DNA from: Roseivivax marinus
GTDB taxonomy: Bacteria; Pseudomonadota; Alphaproteobacteria; Rhodobacterales; Rhodobacteraceae
Direction of reading: 5' to 3'
Assembly (NCBI RefSeq): GCF_900109705.1
Contig: NZ_FOAI01000006.1
Coordinates: 1 to 64,000 of the forward strand
Length of the DNA stretch: 64,000 nt
In this document: one piece after another, positions 51,110 through 63,332 of the stretch
How the letters are laid out: the number at the start of each line of letters is the position of its first letter
How positions within the stretch are numbered: the stretch's first letter is position 1
The notes under the pieces: model-generated
The model's input: only the letters and a program-made list of their open reading frames with translations
What the model was told of the DNA's origin: nothing
Databases searched by the model: none
Position numbers and translations under genes: made by a program

Positions 51110-52665
51110 CTGTATAGCCAAACCTCGCTCAAGGGTTCTCCGTTGCGCCGCAGCTGCGCACGGATTTCAACTATGCCGGCATTCCCGGGTTCCAATGTGA
51201 ACGCCAAACGTGCGCCGCCGGTTTCCCGGTTCCACTGCACGGTCGGCGAATTCACGCGTCCCGCGGTTGCCCGTACCAGCGGTTCCACGCCGTCGAGGTC
51301 GGACGGCAGGGTGTCGGCCCCCTCGAAATCGATGGCGAAGCGCAGTTGACCCTCGGGCGCGCGCGCCTGTCCGGCGCGTGTGTTCAGAACCCGCAGACCG
51401 GTGCCGTAGTCGCTCTGGTCCGACCAGGTCATGTCGTAGGCGTAGCTGCGCGAGGTGCCCTCGGCGATGGGTTCGGCCGGGCGCCAGTAGGCGACGATGT
51501 TGTCGTAGATCTCGTCGTCCGTGGGAATTTCCACCAGCGTGATCGAGCCCTGCCCCCATGCGCCGCGCGGCGCGATCCAGAGGCTCGGCCGGCGGTGGTA
51601 GAGCGCTTCGAGGTCGCCGAAGCCGTCGAGGTCACGCTCGCGCTGCATCAGGCCGAAGCCGCGCGGATCGGTGTCGCCGAACGCGCTGAGCTGGAGCGAC
51701 GCGGGGTTCGCCAGCGGACGCCACAGCGTCTCGCCCGCCCCGTTGTGCATGAGCAGCCCGTCGCTGTCGTGCACCGCCGAGCGGAAGTCCGAAAAGCGGT
51801 CGCGGTTGGTCTCGTCGAACTGGAACATCGAGGTCAGCGGGGCGATGCCAACGTTCTCGAGAGAGCGCCGGGCGAAGATTTCGCAAGAGACTTCGATCCG
51901 CAGGTCGGCGCCCGGCACGAGCCTGAACCGGTAGGCGCCGGTACAGCTCGGTCCGTCGAGCAGAGCGTGGATCACCACCCCGTCCGCGCCGGGGGCCGGA
52001 CGCTCGATCCAGAAGGCGCGGAACTCGGGGAACTCCTCTCCCTCCGGGTCCGCAGTGCGCAACGCGAGACCCCGCGCGGACAGGCCGTAGATCTGCCCCG
52101 CGCCGATCCCGCGGAAATAGCTTGCGCCCTGGAATACCGCGAATTCGGTGAAGATGCCGGGGTTCTCGATCTCCGCGCGCAGGCGGAAGCCGGAGTAGCC
52201 GAGGCTCTCGTCCACCGGCAGGTCGGGGAACTGGTCGGAGGTGTCGAATACGTTCATGTCGAACAGCAACGGGCGGGTATTGCCGTCCTCGACGATCGAG
52301 ATGTCGATGGGCGTCGGGAAGTAGAGCCCCGGAGGAAAGACATCGAGCCGGATCGGCTCCTTGCCGCTCTGGTTCCAGAGCGCGTTGCGGGCGTCGAACC
52401 AGATCGCGCGATACTGGTCGTAGCTGATCTCGGTCCATGCCTTGGGAATGCGCTGAGGCCGTTCGTAGGCCTGCTCGGCCCGGCTCCGCGCCATCTCGCG
52501 CACCATGTCCGGGCTGAAGGCGCTTGCGTCCCCGAGTTGCAGTCCCGGCACATCGTCCGGGGTGGGTGGGGATGCAGCGGCGTCGCCGGTCCCTCCGGCC
52601 TCCTGTCCGCGGGCGGGCATGGCGGCAAGGGCGGCCAGCCCGGCCAGAAGGTCGCGTCTCAGCAT
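51097..52665 (-). CDS. opgG: glucans biosynthesis protein G (periplasmic)
   Basis: A 522-residue periplasmic protein with a twin-arginine-like start (MLRRDLLAGLAALAAMP). The body shows the MdoG fold features YRAIWFDARNALWNQSG, GYSGFRLRAEI, GASYFRGIGAGQIYGLSARGLA (in parts FRGIGAGQIYGLSARG) and FWIERPAPGADGVVIHALLD. OpgG works with OpgH in glucan branching or release. ATG 52665 has GAGG upstream. Transcription is divergent from the large nuclease gene. Confidence 0.93.
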   Translation of the reverse strand: MLRRDLLAGLAALAAMPARGQEAGGTGDAAASPPTPDDVPGLQLGDASAFSPDMVREMARSRAEQAYERPQRIPKAWTEISYDQYRAIWFDARNALWNQSGKEPIRLDVFPPGLYFPTPIDISIVEDGNTRPLLFDMNVFDTSDQFPDLPVDESLGYSGFRLRAEIENPGIFTEFAVFQGASYFRGIGAGQIYGLSARGLALRTADPEGEEFPEFRAFWIERPAPGADGVVIHALLDGPSCTGAYRFRLVPGADLRIEVSCEIFARRSLENVGIAPLTSMFQFDETNRDRFSDFRSAVHDSDGLLMHNGAGETLWRPLANPASLQLSAFGDTDPRGFGLMQRERDLDGFGDLEALYHRRPSLWIAPRGAWGQGSITLVEIPTDDEIYDNIVAYWRPAEPIAEGTSRSYAYDMTWSDQSDYGTGLRVLNTRAGQARAPEGQLRFAIDFEGADTLPSDLDGVEPLVRATAGRVNSPTVQWNRETGGARLAFTLEPGNAGIVEIRAQLRRNGEPLSEVWLYRWTA

Positions 52666-53005
52666 GATCTTACCTCTTCATGGTCGCAGTCGGTCCTACG
52701 GGAGCGGATATTCCGACTTTCGCGGGTAAGTATTGCCGCGCTGCAGAATTTTTCCAGTCCTATCGCACCGCCTGTCGGCGTCGTCGCGGACTAAACATTC
52801 GGATGACGTGTACGAAACGCGATGCTTACAACGCGGGCGATGTATTGCCGAAAACCGGCGACTTCTCGCCATTCGCGAGAACTGCGGACGTCTTTACAAC
52901 CTGAACCCCTTGCATCTCGGGCCTGCATCGGTCGGCAATCGTTAAGGAATTGTCACGTCCGCCTGCGACTTCACGCGGGCCACGACCTTGTATCGGAGAA
53001 TCGCG
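52666..53005. other. divergent promoter region opgG / nuclease gene
   Basis: About 340 bases with no supported gene. Base composition drops in the middle. It must carry the opgGH promoter (minus) and the nuclease gene promoter (plus, GGAG before ATG 53006). I see no clear operator. Confidence 0.5.
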
Positions 53006-56000
53006 ATGCCGCTTTCGTTTGGTAATTTTGTCTTTGGCTCGTTCGGGCCGGATAGCCTGATCGGCGGCGCGCGCGGTGAACGCATCTTCGGCCAGTTCGG
53101 CGACGACACGATCCGCGGTGGCGCGGGCGACGACCGGATCTTCGGCGGTTTCGGCGACGACAGCGCCGAGGGCGGCCCCGGCGACGACACGTTCTACGGG
53201 GGCCTCGGCACCGACACCGCGATCTTCGCGGGCAGCTACGCGGATTACGACATCGTCACGCAGGGCCGCTTCTTCCAGCGGGTCACGGTCTCAAGCGAGG
53301 CCGAAGGCACGGACAGGCTCTACCAGACAGAGGCGCTCCACTTCGCCGCCGACGATGCCACCATCTGGCTCGACGGGCGCAACAACGCGCCGGTGCTGAC
53401 CGCCGCCGAGACGGTGACGGTCGCCGAGAACACCACCGCCGTGGACGCCGGGATCACTGTCGCCGACTTTGAAGGCGACGCGGTCACGCTGTCCCTCGAG
53501 GGCGCGGATGCGGGGCTCTTCACGCTGGCGCAGGACGGGACTCTGGCCTTCTCTACGGCGCCCGACTACGAGGCCCCTGCCGATGCAGACATGGATAACG
53601 CCTACGACCTGACCGTCGTCGCCACCGATGCAGACGGCGCCGAGACTCGCCGCGCGGTCGAGGTGACGGTCACCGACGTGGACGAGATCACGACCGCCGA
53701 GGCGCGCATCAACGAGTTCCACTACGACAATGCCGGCGCCGACACCGGAGAGTTCGTCGAGGTTCGCCTCGCCGAGGGTGTCTCGCCGGCGGACTTCTCT
53801 CTCGTCCTCTACAACGGCAACGGCAGCGGGCAGTACGAAACCTACGACCTGCCCGATGCCCCGGCGACGGTGCGCGACGGCTTCGCCTATTACGTGGTCG
53901 AGACGCCCGGGCTCCAGAACGGATCGCCCGACGGTCTCGCGCTGGTCTGGCAGGACGACACCGTGGTCGAGTTCCTCAGCTACGAGGGCACGCTGACTGC
54001 CGCAGACGGCCCCGCCGCGGGCATGACATCGACCGACATCGGTGTGAGCGAGCCCGGTGACACCCCAGTGGGTCAGTCGCTCCAGCGCACGGTCGAGGGC
54101 GACTGGACCGGCCCAGAGGCCGAGACCCGCGGCGATGACAACGACTTTGTCCCGCCTGCACGGATCGTCATCACCGAGATCATGCAGAACCCGAGCGCGG
54201 TGAGCGACACGGACGGCGAATATTTCGAGGTCTACAACGCGGGCGAGGCCGCCATCGACCTCGACGGCTGGACGATCTCGGACGACGGCAGCGACTCGCA
54301 CGTGATCTCGGCGCCGGACGGGCTGATCGTGGCGCCCGGCGACTACCTCGTCCTCGCGCGCAACGGCGACAGCGATGCGAACGGCGGCATCGAGGCGGAC
54401 TACGTCTACAGCGGCATCAACCTGGCCAACGGCGCCGACGAGGTGATCCTGACCGACACCCTCGGCCGCGAGATCGACCGCGTGGCCTATGACGGCGGCC
54501 CTGCCTTCCCCGACCCGAACGGCGCGTCGATGGAACTGACCGATCCCGCGCTCGACAATACCGACGGCACCAACTGGGAGACCGCGGACACGGCCTTCGG
54601 CGCCGGCGACCTCGGCTCGCCGGGCAAGGCCAACGACGATGACAGCGGTGAGCCAGTCGAATTCGTCGCGCGGCTGAACGAGCTTCACTACGACAACGAC
54701 GGCGCCGACACGGGCGAGTTCGTCGAGGTGCGGGTGGCCTCGGGCGCCGATGTCTCCGCGACGCAGGTCGTGCTCTACAACGGGTCGAACGGCGCAAGCT
54801 ACGAGACTGTCGCCCTGCCCGGCACACCCTCGGGCAGCGACGCCGATTGGGACTACTACACGCTCGAGATCGCGGGCATCCAGAACGGCGCGCCGGACGG
54901 CGTCGCGCTGGTCAACGGTGGCGAGGTGATCGAATTCCTCAGCTACGGCGGCACGTTCACCGCGACGAACGGCTCGGCGGCCGGAATGACCTCGACCGAT
55001 ATCGGCGTCGCGGAGACCGGCGACACGCTGGCGGGCCTGTCGCTACAGCGCGGCGCGGGCGACACCTGGTTCGGCCCCGTGGCCGAGACGCCGGGCGCGG
55101 CCAACGACGACGGCACCGCGCCGGACGCCCCCGTCATCAACGAGCTGCGCATCTCCTCGGAAGGCGCCAGCGACGACACCTCGAACTTCGTCGAGCTCTA
55201 CGGCACCCCGGGCCAGAGCTTCGACGGTCTCACCCTGCTCGCCGTCTCGGGCGAGTTCGCCCCGGGCCAGGTGGATTACGCGGTCTCGCTCGACGGAGCG
55301 GTGGCGGACGAGAACGGCTTCCTGCTGGTCGGCGAGGCGTCGAATCCCGAACTCGGCGCCGGTGACGTGGGCGTTGACGGCCTCGACTTCTTCGGCTCGC
55401 CGCAGACCTTCCTCCTGGTCGAGAACTTCACCGGCACCGCGGGCGACGACCTCGACACCGATGACGACGGCGCCTTCGATGGCGACATCGGCACCGTCCT
55501 CACCGGCGTGTCGCTGACCGACGGCGACGACAACCCGGACGTCAACTACAGCACCGACGTCTTCGGCCCCGATGGCAGCTTCACCCCCGCGGGCCTCGCC
55601 CGCGCGACCGACGGAGACGGCGCCTTCGCCCTCCTGCCCTTCGGCGACACCTCGGGCGACACGCCCGGCGCCACCAACGAGACCGGCGATCCGGTCGAGC
55701 CGGGGGAGACCACGCTGATCTCGGCCGTGCAAGGCAGCGGCGGCGCCTCGCCGCTCGCCGGCCAGACCGTCACCGTCGAAGCCGTGGTGACGGCAGTCCG
55801 CGGCAACAACTTCTTCCTGCAGGAAGAGGACGCAGATGCCGACGGCGACGCCTCCACCTCCGAGGGCGTCTACGTCTTCCTCGACGCGAACCCCATGAAC
55901 CTCGACCTGCCGTCTCTGGGCGACACGGTTTCGGTGTCGGGCACGGTGACGGAATATTTCGACCTGACCGAGATCGCGGACGTCACCGACATCACGGTCG

Positions 56001-57703
56001 TCGCCGGCGACACGCCCCTTCCGACCCCGGCCGACATCGGCCTGTCCGGAGACGCGATGCCGGATTACGAGGCCGTCGAGGGCATGCGCATCGCGCTTTC
56101 CAGCGAGACCGACGACCCGCTGACGGTGATCGAGAATTTCAACTTCGACCGCTTCGGCCAGATCACCGTATCGGCGGGGACCCAGACGCAACCCACGCAG
56201 CTATATGACCCCGAGACCGAGCAGGGCGCGATCCAGCAGTTGATGCAGGCGAACCTCAACAACCGCCTCCTGATCGACGACGGCTTCAGCGGCCAGAATC
56301 CCGACGCATTCGCGTTTGCCCCGGCAGGGGTCGGCGACAACGGCAACGGCTATATCGACAGCGGCGACACCTTCACCGAGGCCGGTCCGACCCTGCGCCT
56401 CGGCGCCGAGATCGACGGCCCGGTGACTGGTGTCGTGACCTACGGCTTCGGCGAATACGCCGTCCTGCCCGATGGCATCCTGCTCATCGACGAGGAGACC
56501 AACAGCGGCGCTCGCCCCGATGCGCCGGCCGATGTGGGCGGCGACGTCCAGGTCGCGGGTTTCAACGTGCTGAATTACTTCACCACGCTCGACACCGGCG
56601 GCAACATGACCGGCCCCGATGGCGCTCTCGAGCCGCGCGGCGCGACCAGCGCCGACGATCTCGAACGCCAGACCGCCAAGCTGGTGGACGCCGCGCTGAC
56701 CACCGGTGCCGAGGTCTTCGCGTTGCAGGAGATCGAGAACAACGGCTTTGGACCGGATTCGGCCATTGCCACCTTCGTCGCGGCGCTGAACGCCGAGGCC
56801 GCGGCGCGCGGCACCGGCCAGGTCTTCGACTACGTCGATCCGACCGGCGGCGCGGAGGGTGCCTTCCTCGGCACCGACGCGATCACCACCGGCCTGATCT
56901 ACGACACGACCGAGGTGAACCTGCTCGCCTCCGACTACCTGGTGTTCGACGAAGCAAGCGCGGCCGGCACCTACGACCTCGCCGACCAGATCGCGAGCCA
57001 GACCGGCAACGATATCGAGATCGGAAACTTTCAGCGCAATCGCCCGACAGTCGCCGCGACCTTCATCGAGACCGATGGCATCCAGGCGTTCACCGTCTCC
57101 TCGGTGCACTTCAAGTCGAAGGGCGACAGCGGCCTTGCCGACGTGGAGGCGGATGCGGTCGAGTTCCTCGCGGCGAACCCCGGCGACACGGGCGTTCAGT
57201 CCCTGCTCGACGCCCTGCGCGCCGATCCCAACTTCGACGCGGGCGACGGCCAGGGCTTCTGGAACGGTGTCCGCACCGACGCCGCGCAGGAACTGACCGA
57301 GTGGTTCGAGGCAGGCTCACCGGACGCCTATGCCGGTACCGGCGCCGACGATGTCCTGATCATCGGAGACTTCAACGCCTACGCGATGGAGGACCCGACG
57401 CAAACGCTGGCCTCGGACGAGGGCTACGTCGACCTGATCGACCGCTTCATCGGGCAGGACGAGGCCTACAGCTACGTCTTCGACGGCCAGCGGGGCACGC
57501 TCGACCAGGCAATGGCGTCCACGAGCCTCGACGACAATGTCTCCGGCCTCGCCGAGTGGCACATCAACGCCGACGAGCCCGACCTGCTGAGCTACAACTC
57601 TCGGTTCACCGAGGCGGCCTTCTACAGCGACGGCCCGTTCGCCTCCTCCGACCACGACCCGGTGATCGTCGGCCTCGATCTCGACGACCTCATCACCACC
57701 TGA
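53006..57703 (+). CDS. ExeM/NucH-like extracellular nuclease with N-terminal RTX and lamin-tail domains
   Basis: A 1565-residue secreted acidic enzyme. Residues about 10-75 are RTX nonapeptides (GGARGERIFGQFGDD). About 125-225 is a cadherin-like domain. About 230-850 holds four lamin-tail-like domains (openings ARINEFHYDNAGADTGEFVE, RIVITEIMQNP, ARLNELHYDNDGADTGEFVE and PVINELRIS). About 905-1010 is the OB-like region found before such nucleases. About 1180-1560 is an endonuclease/exonuclease/phosphatase domain with intact VAGFNVLNYF, FALQEIENNG, VHFKSKG, IIGDFNAY, RGTLDQAM and SSDHDPV. Homologues degrade extracellular DNA in biofilms or for phosphate. It has no Sec signal. The RTX block is at the N-terminus, whereas type I substrates usually carry it near the C-terminus. 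Confidence 0.92.
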   Translation: MPLSFGNFVFGSFGPDSLIGGARGERIFGQFGDDTIRGGAGDDRIFGGFGDDSAEGGPGDDTFYGGLGTDTAIFAGSYADYDIVTQGRFFQRVTVSSEAEGTDRLYQTEALHFAADDATIWLDGRNNAPVLTAAETVTVAENTTAVDAGITVADFEGDAVTLSLEGADAGLFTLAQDGTLAFSTAPDYEAPADADMDNAYDLTVVATDADGAETRRAVEVTVTDVDEITTAEARINEFHYDNAGADTGEFVEVRLAEGVSPADFSLVLYNGNGSGQYETYDLPDAPATVRDGFAYYVVETPGLQNGSPDGLALVWQDDTVVEFLSYEGTLTAADGPAAGMTSTDIGVSEPGDTPVGQSLQRTVEGDWTGPEAETRGDDNDFVPPARIVITEIMQNPSAVSDTDGEYFEVYNAGEAAIDLDGWTISDDGSDSHVISAPDGLIVAPGDYLVLARNGDSDANGGIEADYVYSGINLANGADEVILTDTLGREIDRVAYDGGPAFPDPNGASMELTDPALDNTDGTNWETADTAFGAGDLGSPGKANDDDSGEPVEFVARLNELHYDNDGADTGEFVEVRVASGADVSATQVVLYNGSNGASYETVALPGTPSGSDADWDYYTLEIAGIQNGAPDGVALVNGGEVIEFLSYGGTFTATNGSAAGMTSTDIGVAETGDTLAGLSLQRGAGDTWFGPVAETPGAANDDGTAPDAPVINELRISSEGASDDTSNFVELYGTPGQSFDGLTLLAVSGEFAPGQVDYAVSLDGAVADENGFLLVGEASNPELGAGDVGVDGLDFFGSPQTFLLVENFTGTAGDDLDTDDDGAFDGDIGTVLTGVSLTDGDDNPDVNYSTDVFGPDGSFTPAGLARATDGDGAFALLPFGDTSGDTPGATNETGDPVEPGETTLISAVQGSGGASPLAGQTVTVEAVVTAVRGNNFFLQEEDADADGDASTSEGVYVFLDANPMNLDLPSLGDTVSVSGTVTEYFDLTEIADVTDITVVAGDTPLPTPADIGLSGDAMPDYEAVEGMRIALSSETDDPLTVIENFNFDRFGQITVSAGTQTQPTQLYDPETEQGAIQQLMQANLNNRLLIDDGFSGQNPDAFAFAPAGVGDNGNGYIDSGDTFTEAGPTLRLGAEIDGPVTGVVTYGFGEYAVLPDGILLIDEETNSGARPDAPADVGGDVQVAGFNVLNYFTTLDTGGNMTGPDGALEPRGATSADDLERQTAKLVDAALTTGAEVFALQEIENNGFGPDSAIATFVAALNAEAAARGTGQVFDYVDPTGGAEGAFLGTDAITTGLIYDTTEVNLLASDYLVFDEASAAGTYDLADQIASQTGNDIEIGNFQRNRPTVAATFIETDGIQAFTVSSVHFKSKGDSGLADVEADAVEFLAANPGDTGVQSLLDALRADPNFDAGDGQGFWNGVRTDAAQELTEWFEAGSPDAYAGTGADDVLIIGDFNAYAMEDPTQTLASDEGYVDLIDRFIGQDEAYSYVFDGQRGTLDQAMASTSLDDNVSGLAEWHINADEPDLLSYNSRFTEAAFYSDGPFASSDHDPVIVGLDLDDLITT

Positions 57704-57730
57704 ACCGGGACGCCTCCGCACCTTCACCCA

Positions 57731-57757
57731 GCGCGCCGCTCCCGCGGCGCGCTTTTT
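57731..57757 (+). terminator. Rho-independent terminator of the nuclease gene
   Basis: Stem GCGCGCCGC / GCGGCGCGC (9 bp, loop TCCC) followed directly by TTTTT, 28 bases after the nuclease stop. This is the clearest intrinsic terminator in the window. Confidence 0.88.
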
Positions 57758-57896
57758 CGTTCGCCCGGCGCGCCCCTTCCCGCGCCCGACGGAACGCCGA
57801 TCAAAGGCCGGGCCGCAAGCCGGCGCTTCTTCGCAGACGGCTGGATTGCTCGCTCCACCCTTCGCGAAAAGGCGGCCCTCTCCGCGCACGCCCCTG

Positions 57897-57943
57897 CTTC
57901 TTCTTGGTTGAAACATCCCGGGAGCGAGAGGGCAGAGCCCGCG
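57897..57943 (+). repeat. 47-bp palindromic intergenic repeat, copy A
   Basis: Begins CTTCTTCTTGGTTGAAACAT and ends with a degenerate hairpin GAGGGC-AGA-GCCC. It shares most positions with copies B (59501-59547) and C (60514-60560, opposite orientation). It is the most diverged of the three and lies between the nuclease and tgt. Confidence 0.75.
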
Positions 57944-57976
57944 TGCCTCAGCGCGCCGCCCATGCGGCCTCGCGGA

Positions 57977-60451
<2,475 letters not shown>

Positions 60452-60513
60452 GCACACGAACCGCAATGCCCGGCGCGCAATCGGTCCGGCGTGACGCGTG
60501 ACACAGCGGCGAG

Positions 60514-60560
60514 CGAGGGCTATGCCCTCGCGCTCCCGGAGTATTTTCACCGAGAAGAAG
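60514..60560 (-). repeat. 47-bp palindromic intergenic repeat, copy C (inverted)
   Basis: On the minus strand it reads CTTCTTCTCGGTGAAAATAC, TCCGGGAGCG, then CGAGGGC-ATA-GCCCTCG. It is 63 bases after the DUF2189 stop and 112 before the rimK start. The three-base loop differs (ATA versus AGA) while the stem is unchanged. Confidence 0.85.
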
Positions 60561-60672
60561 CGGACGACGCGGGCAGGTCTGAGGGCGTCGCGTCTTCGTT
60601 ATCAAGGGGCGTCAACCTTGTTTGGCCGCGCCGCGCTTGCTAGCCGTGCCGCGAACCTCACGAGGACAGCCG

Positions 60673-62094
60673 ATGACCGATACGCCCGAGACCGAGACCG
60701 ACCCCGCGCAGAACCTGATCCGCTTCGGATGGGAGGAATGGATCGCCCTGCCCGATCTCGGCCTGCCCGCGCTGAAGGCAAAGGTCGACACCGGCGCGCG
60801 CACCTCCGCGCTCCACGCCTCGGATATCGAGACCTTCGGCTCCAGCGCCGCGCCGCGTGTGCGCTTCACCGTGCACCCCGTGCCCGGCCGCGAGGATCTG
60901 GTGATCCCGTGCTCGGCCAAGGTGATCGACCGGCGCATGGTCACCTCGTCGAACGGCGAGAGCGAGAGCCGCTACGTCATCGCCTCGACCCTCGAGGTGG
61001 GCGGCGAGAGCTGGCCGATTGAGGTGACGCTCACCAATCGCGGCGCCATGGCAAGCCGGATGCTGCTCGGGCGCGAGGCGCTCAAGGATCACATCACCAT
61101 CGTCGCCACCGACCGCTTCCTGCAGCCCGAGCGCAGCTTCGACGTCTACGCCTCCAAGGCGGTGCGGGCGCAGGCGCCGAACCGCGCGCTGCGCATCGCG
61201 GTGCTGAGCCGCGAGAACAACTACTCGACCCGCCGGCTGGTGGAGGAAGGCGAGAGCCGGGGCCACACCGTCGAGGTGATCGACACTACGCGCTGCTACA
61301 TGGCGATCAACGCCATGGCGCCGGAGGTGCATTACGACGGCCAGCGCCTGCCCCGCTACGACGCGGTGATCCCGCGCATCGGGGCGACGATCACCTCCTA
61401 CGGAACAGCGGTGATCCGTCAGTTCGAGACCATAGGCACCTTCTGCGTGAACGGCTCCGAGGGGATCACCGCCTCGCGCGACAAGCTCTATGCCCACCAA
61501 CTCATGGCGCGGCACAAGATCGGGATGCCCAACACCGCGTTCGCCGCCTCTCCCAAGGACACCGACAGCCTGATGCGGCTTGTGGGCACGGCGCCGATGA
61601 TCGTGAAGCTGCTGGAATCGACGCAGGGCAAGGGCGTGGTGCTGGCCGAGACGAAGAAGGCGGCGCAGTCGGTCATCGACGCCTTCCGGGGCCTGCGCGC
61701 GAATTTCCTCGTGCAGGACTTCGTGAAGGAGGCCGCGGGCGAGGACATCCGCTGTCTCGTGGTGGGCGGGCGCGTGGTCGCCTCGATGAAGCGCACCGGG
61801 GCGGAGGGCGACTTCCGCTCGAACCTGCACCGCGGCGGATCGGCCAAGGTGGTGCGGATCTCGAAGGAGGAGCGCGAGACCGCCGTGCGGGCCGCGCGGG
61901 CCTTCCGGCTCAACCTCGCAGGCGTGGACCTGCTGCGCTCGGAAGCCGGGCCGAAGGTGCTGGAGGTGAACTCCTCGCCCGGGCTGGAGGGCATCGAAGG
62001 CGCATCGAAGAAGAACGTGGCCGGGATGCTCTACGATCACATCGAGGAGCGTGTTCGGCCCTCGCCCACGCGGCGGCGCAAGCTGCTGGGCTGA
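60673..62094 (+). CDS. rimK: RimB-RimK fusion: aspartyl-protease-like domain plus S6 glutamate ligase
   Basis: A 473-residue two-domain protein. Residues about 15-150 are the RimB/zinc-protease-like domain with [16 protein letters not shown] (DTGA aspartyl motif). Residues about 175-460 are RimK: an [19 protein letters not shown] start, then an ATP-grasp fold with [19 protein letters not shown] (about 315-333), [20 protein letters not shown] (in parts) and [24 protein letters not shown] (in parts, metal-binding E and N). RimK adds glutamates to the C-terminus of ribosomal protein S6. The fused RimB-like part may control it. ATG 60673 has GAGG upstream. Confidence 0.93.
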   Translation: MTDTPETETDPAQNLIRFGWEEWIALPDLGLPALKAKVDTGARTSALHASDIETFGSSAAPRVRFTVHPVPGREDLVIPCSAKVIDRRMVTSSNGESESRYVIASTLEVGGESWPIEVTLTNRGAMASRMLLGREALKDHITIVATDRFLQPERSFDVYASKAVRAQAPNRALRIAVLSRENNYSTRRLVEEGESRGHTVEVIDTTRCYMAINAMAPEVHYDGQRLPRYDAVIPRIGATITSYGTAVIRQFETIGTFCVNGSEGITASRDKLYAHQLMARHKIGMPNTAFAASPKDTDSLMRLVGTAPMIVKLLESTQGKGVVLAETKKAAQSVIDAFRGLRANFLVQDFVKEAAGEDIRCLVVGGRVVASMKRTGAEGDFRSNLHRGGSAKVVRISKEERETAVRAARAFRLNLAGVDLLRSEAGPKVLEVNSSPGLEGIEGASKKNVAGMLYDHIEERVRPSPTRRRKLLG

Positions 62095-62095
62095 A

Positions 62096-62142
62096 CGTTG
62101 CGGGGGGGCGTTGGCCCCCGCGCCCCCGAGTAACCCGCAACG
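62096..62142 (+). terminator. nested hairpin after rimK
   Basis: Outer arms CGTTGCGGG / CCCGCAACG (62096-62104, 62134-62142) enclose an inner 7-bp stem GCGGGGG / CCCCCGC. It begins 2 bases after the rimK stop codon; there is no T-run. Confidence 0.5.
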
Positions 62143-62232
62143 AGACGAGCCGGCGGGCGGACGCGCGGGCCGAGCACGACCGGGCCCCTGCCCGCTACGC
62201 CTGGCGCATCCATTTCCTGACGAAGGAAGCGC

Positions 62233-62622
62233 TCAGGCGAGCCGCAGCAGCGCCCAGCCGGCGGCGGCGATCTGTGCGAGGCCGAGCGCCACCGAGGCAC
62301 CATGGAGCCAGGCGAAGCGAGCTTTGGCGCCGGTGTCCGTGGCGCGGTTGATCGCGGGCATCAGCGCCTGTCGGGCCGGAATCGTGGTCAGGACCACCGC
62401 GAGAAGCAGCAGTGCGGCCGTTCGGTCGATGGCGAACGCGGCCAGCGCGGCAAGGCCCGCGGTGACGATGGAGGCGAGGTAGAAGGCCGGAAAGGCAAGA
62501 CGCAGGAGGCGGCCGGCCTCCTCGGGGGACGCGTGGCGGAAGAGGAAGCCCGCGAACGCGAAGGAATAGAACGTCATGCCCCCGAAGAGCAGCCCCGTCA
62601 GGAGGACGGCGAGCGCGGTCAT
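62233..62622 (-). CDS. DUF4149-type small membrane protein
   Basis: A 129-residue protein with four hydrophobic segments. It begins with a helix (LAVLLTGLLFGGMTFYSFAFAGFLF), and LRLAFPAFYLASIVTAGLAALAAF and QALMPAINRATD are typical of the DUF4149 group. Its function is unknown. Its ATG at 62622 overlaps the UbiG-like gene stop by 4 bases, so it is cotranslated with a SAM methyltransferase. Confidence 0.72.
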   Translation of the reverse strand: MTALAVLLTGLLFGGMTFYSFAFAGFLFRHASPEEAGRLLRLAFPAFYLASIVTAGLAALAAFAIDRTAALLLLAVVLTTIPARQALMPAINRATDTGAKARFAWLHGASVALGLAQIAAAGWALLRLA

Positions 62623-63332
62623 CCGCACGCCTTCGTGGCAAGGCCCATGTACTGCACCGTCTGCATCGGCAGCGGACCGAACTTGAGGTCGAGGCGCTTC
62701 GTGACGCCGCGGGGGCCGAGGCCGGTGAACGGACCGGGGTTCAGGCCCGCCGCCTCCATCCGCGCGCGCAGATCGTCGGGCGGGATGAACATGTCGGGAT
62801 CGTGGGTGCCCTTGGGCAGCACGCCGACGACGTCCTCGGCCATGGTAATGGCAAAGAAGCGCGCCACCCGGTTGCGGTTGATGGTGTCGAAGGCGAACAC
62901 GCCGCCGGGCGCCAGCACCCGCGCGCATTCCGACAGGGTCTGGTCGAGGTCCCGAACATGTTCGAGAACGTCGACGCAGACCACCGCGTCGAAGGACCCG
63001 TCGGCATAGGGCATGTCCTCGCCCACCCCCACGTCGTAGGCGATCGACAGACCCTCCTGCGCAGCGTGTTCGCGCGCGGCCCGGATCGCGTCCTCGGCCG
63101 GGTCGCGGCCCGTCACGGTGGCGCCACGCCGGGCCAGCGCCTCGGCCATAAAGCCGCCGGCACAGCCCAGGTCCAGCACGCGCTTGCCCTGCCAGTCCAC
63201 GTGGCGGTCGAAGAAGCGGAAGCGGCCCGGCACGAGGTTCTTGAGCGTGCGGACCCACCGGATCTCGTCGGACCACCAGGCATCCGCCGCGTCGTCGTAA
63301 ATGCTCAGGTCGTTGCGCGCGCGGTCAGCCAT
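62619..63332 (-). CDS. ubiG: UbiG-type O-methyltransferase (ubiquinone pathway family)
   Basis: A 237-residue class I SAM methyltransferase. VLDLGCAGGFMAEALARRGATVTGRD (in parts VLDLGCAGGF and GATVTGRD, about residues 52-77) binds SAM, and the C-terminal half has FDTINRNRVARFF and KRLDLKFGPLPMQTV-type segments. The WWSDEIRWVRTLKNLVPGRFRFFDRH-type N-terminus (about 20-45) resembles UbiG, whose reaction is O-methylation in ubiquinone synthesis. A relative with another substrate is possible because the neighbours are not ubi genes. It overlaps the upstream methyltransferase gene by 8 bases. Confidence 0.75.
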   Translation of the reverse strand: MADRARNDLSIYDDAADAWWSDEIRWVRTLKNLVPGRFRFFDRHVDWQGKRVLDLGCAGGFMAEALARRGATVTGRDPAEDAIRAAREHAAQEGLSIAYDVGVGEDMPYADGSFDAVVCVDVLEHVRDLDQTLSECARVLAPGGVFAFDTINRNRVARFFAITMAEDVVGVLPKGTHDPDMFIPPDDLRARMEAAGLNPGPFTGLGPRGVTKRLDLKFGPLPMQTVQYMGLATKACG

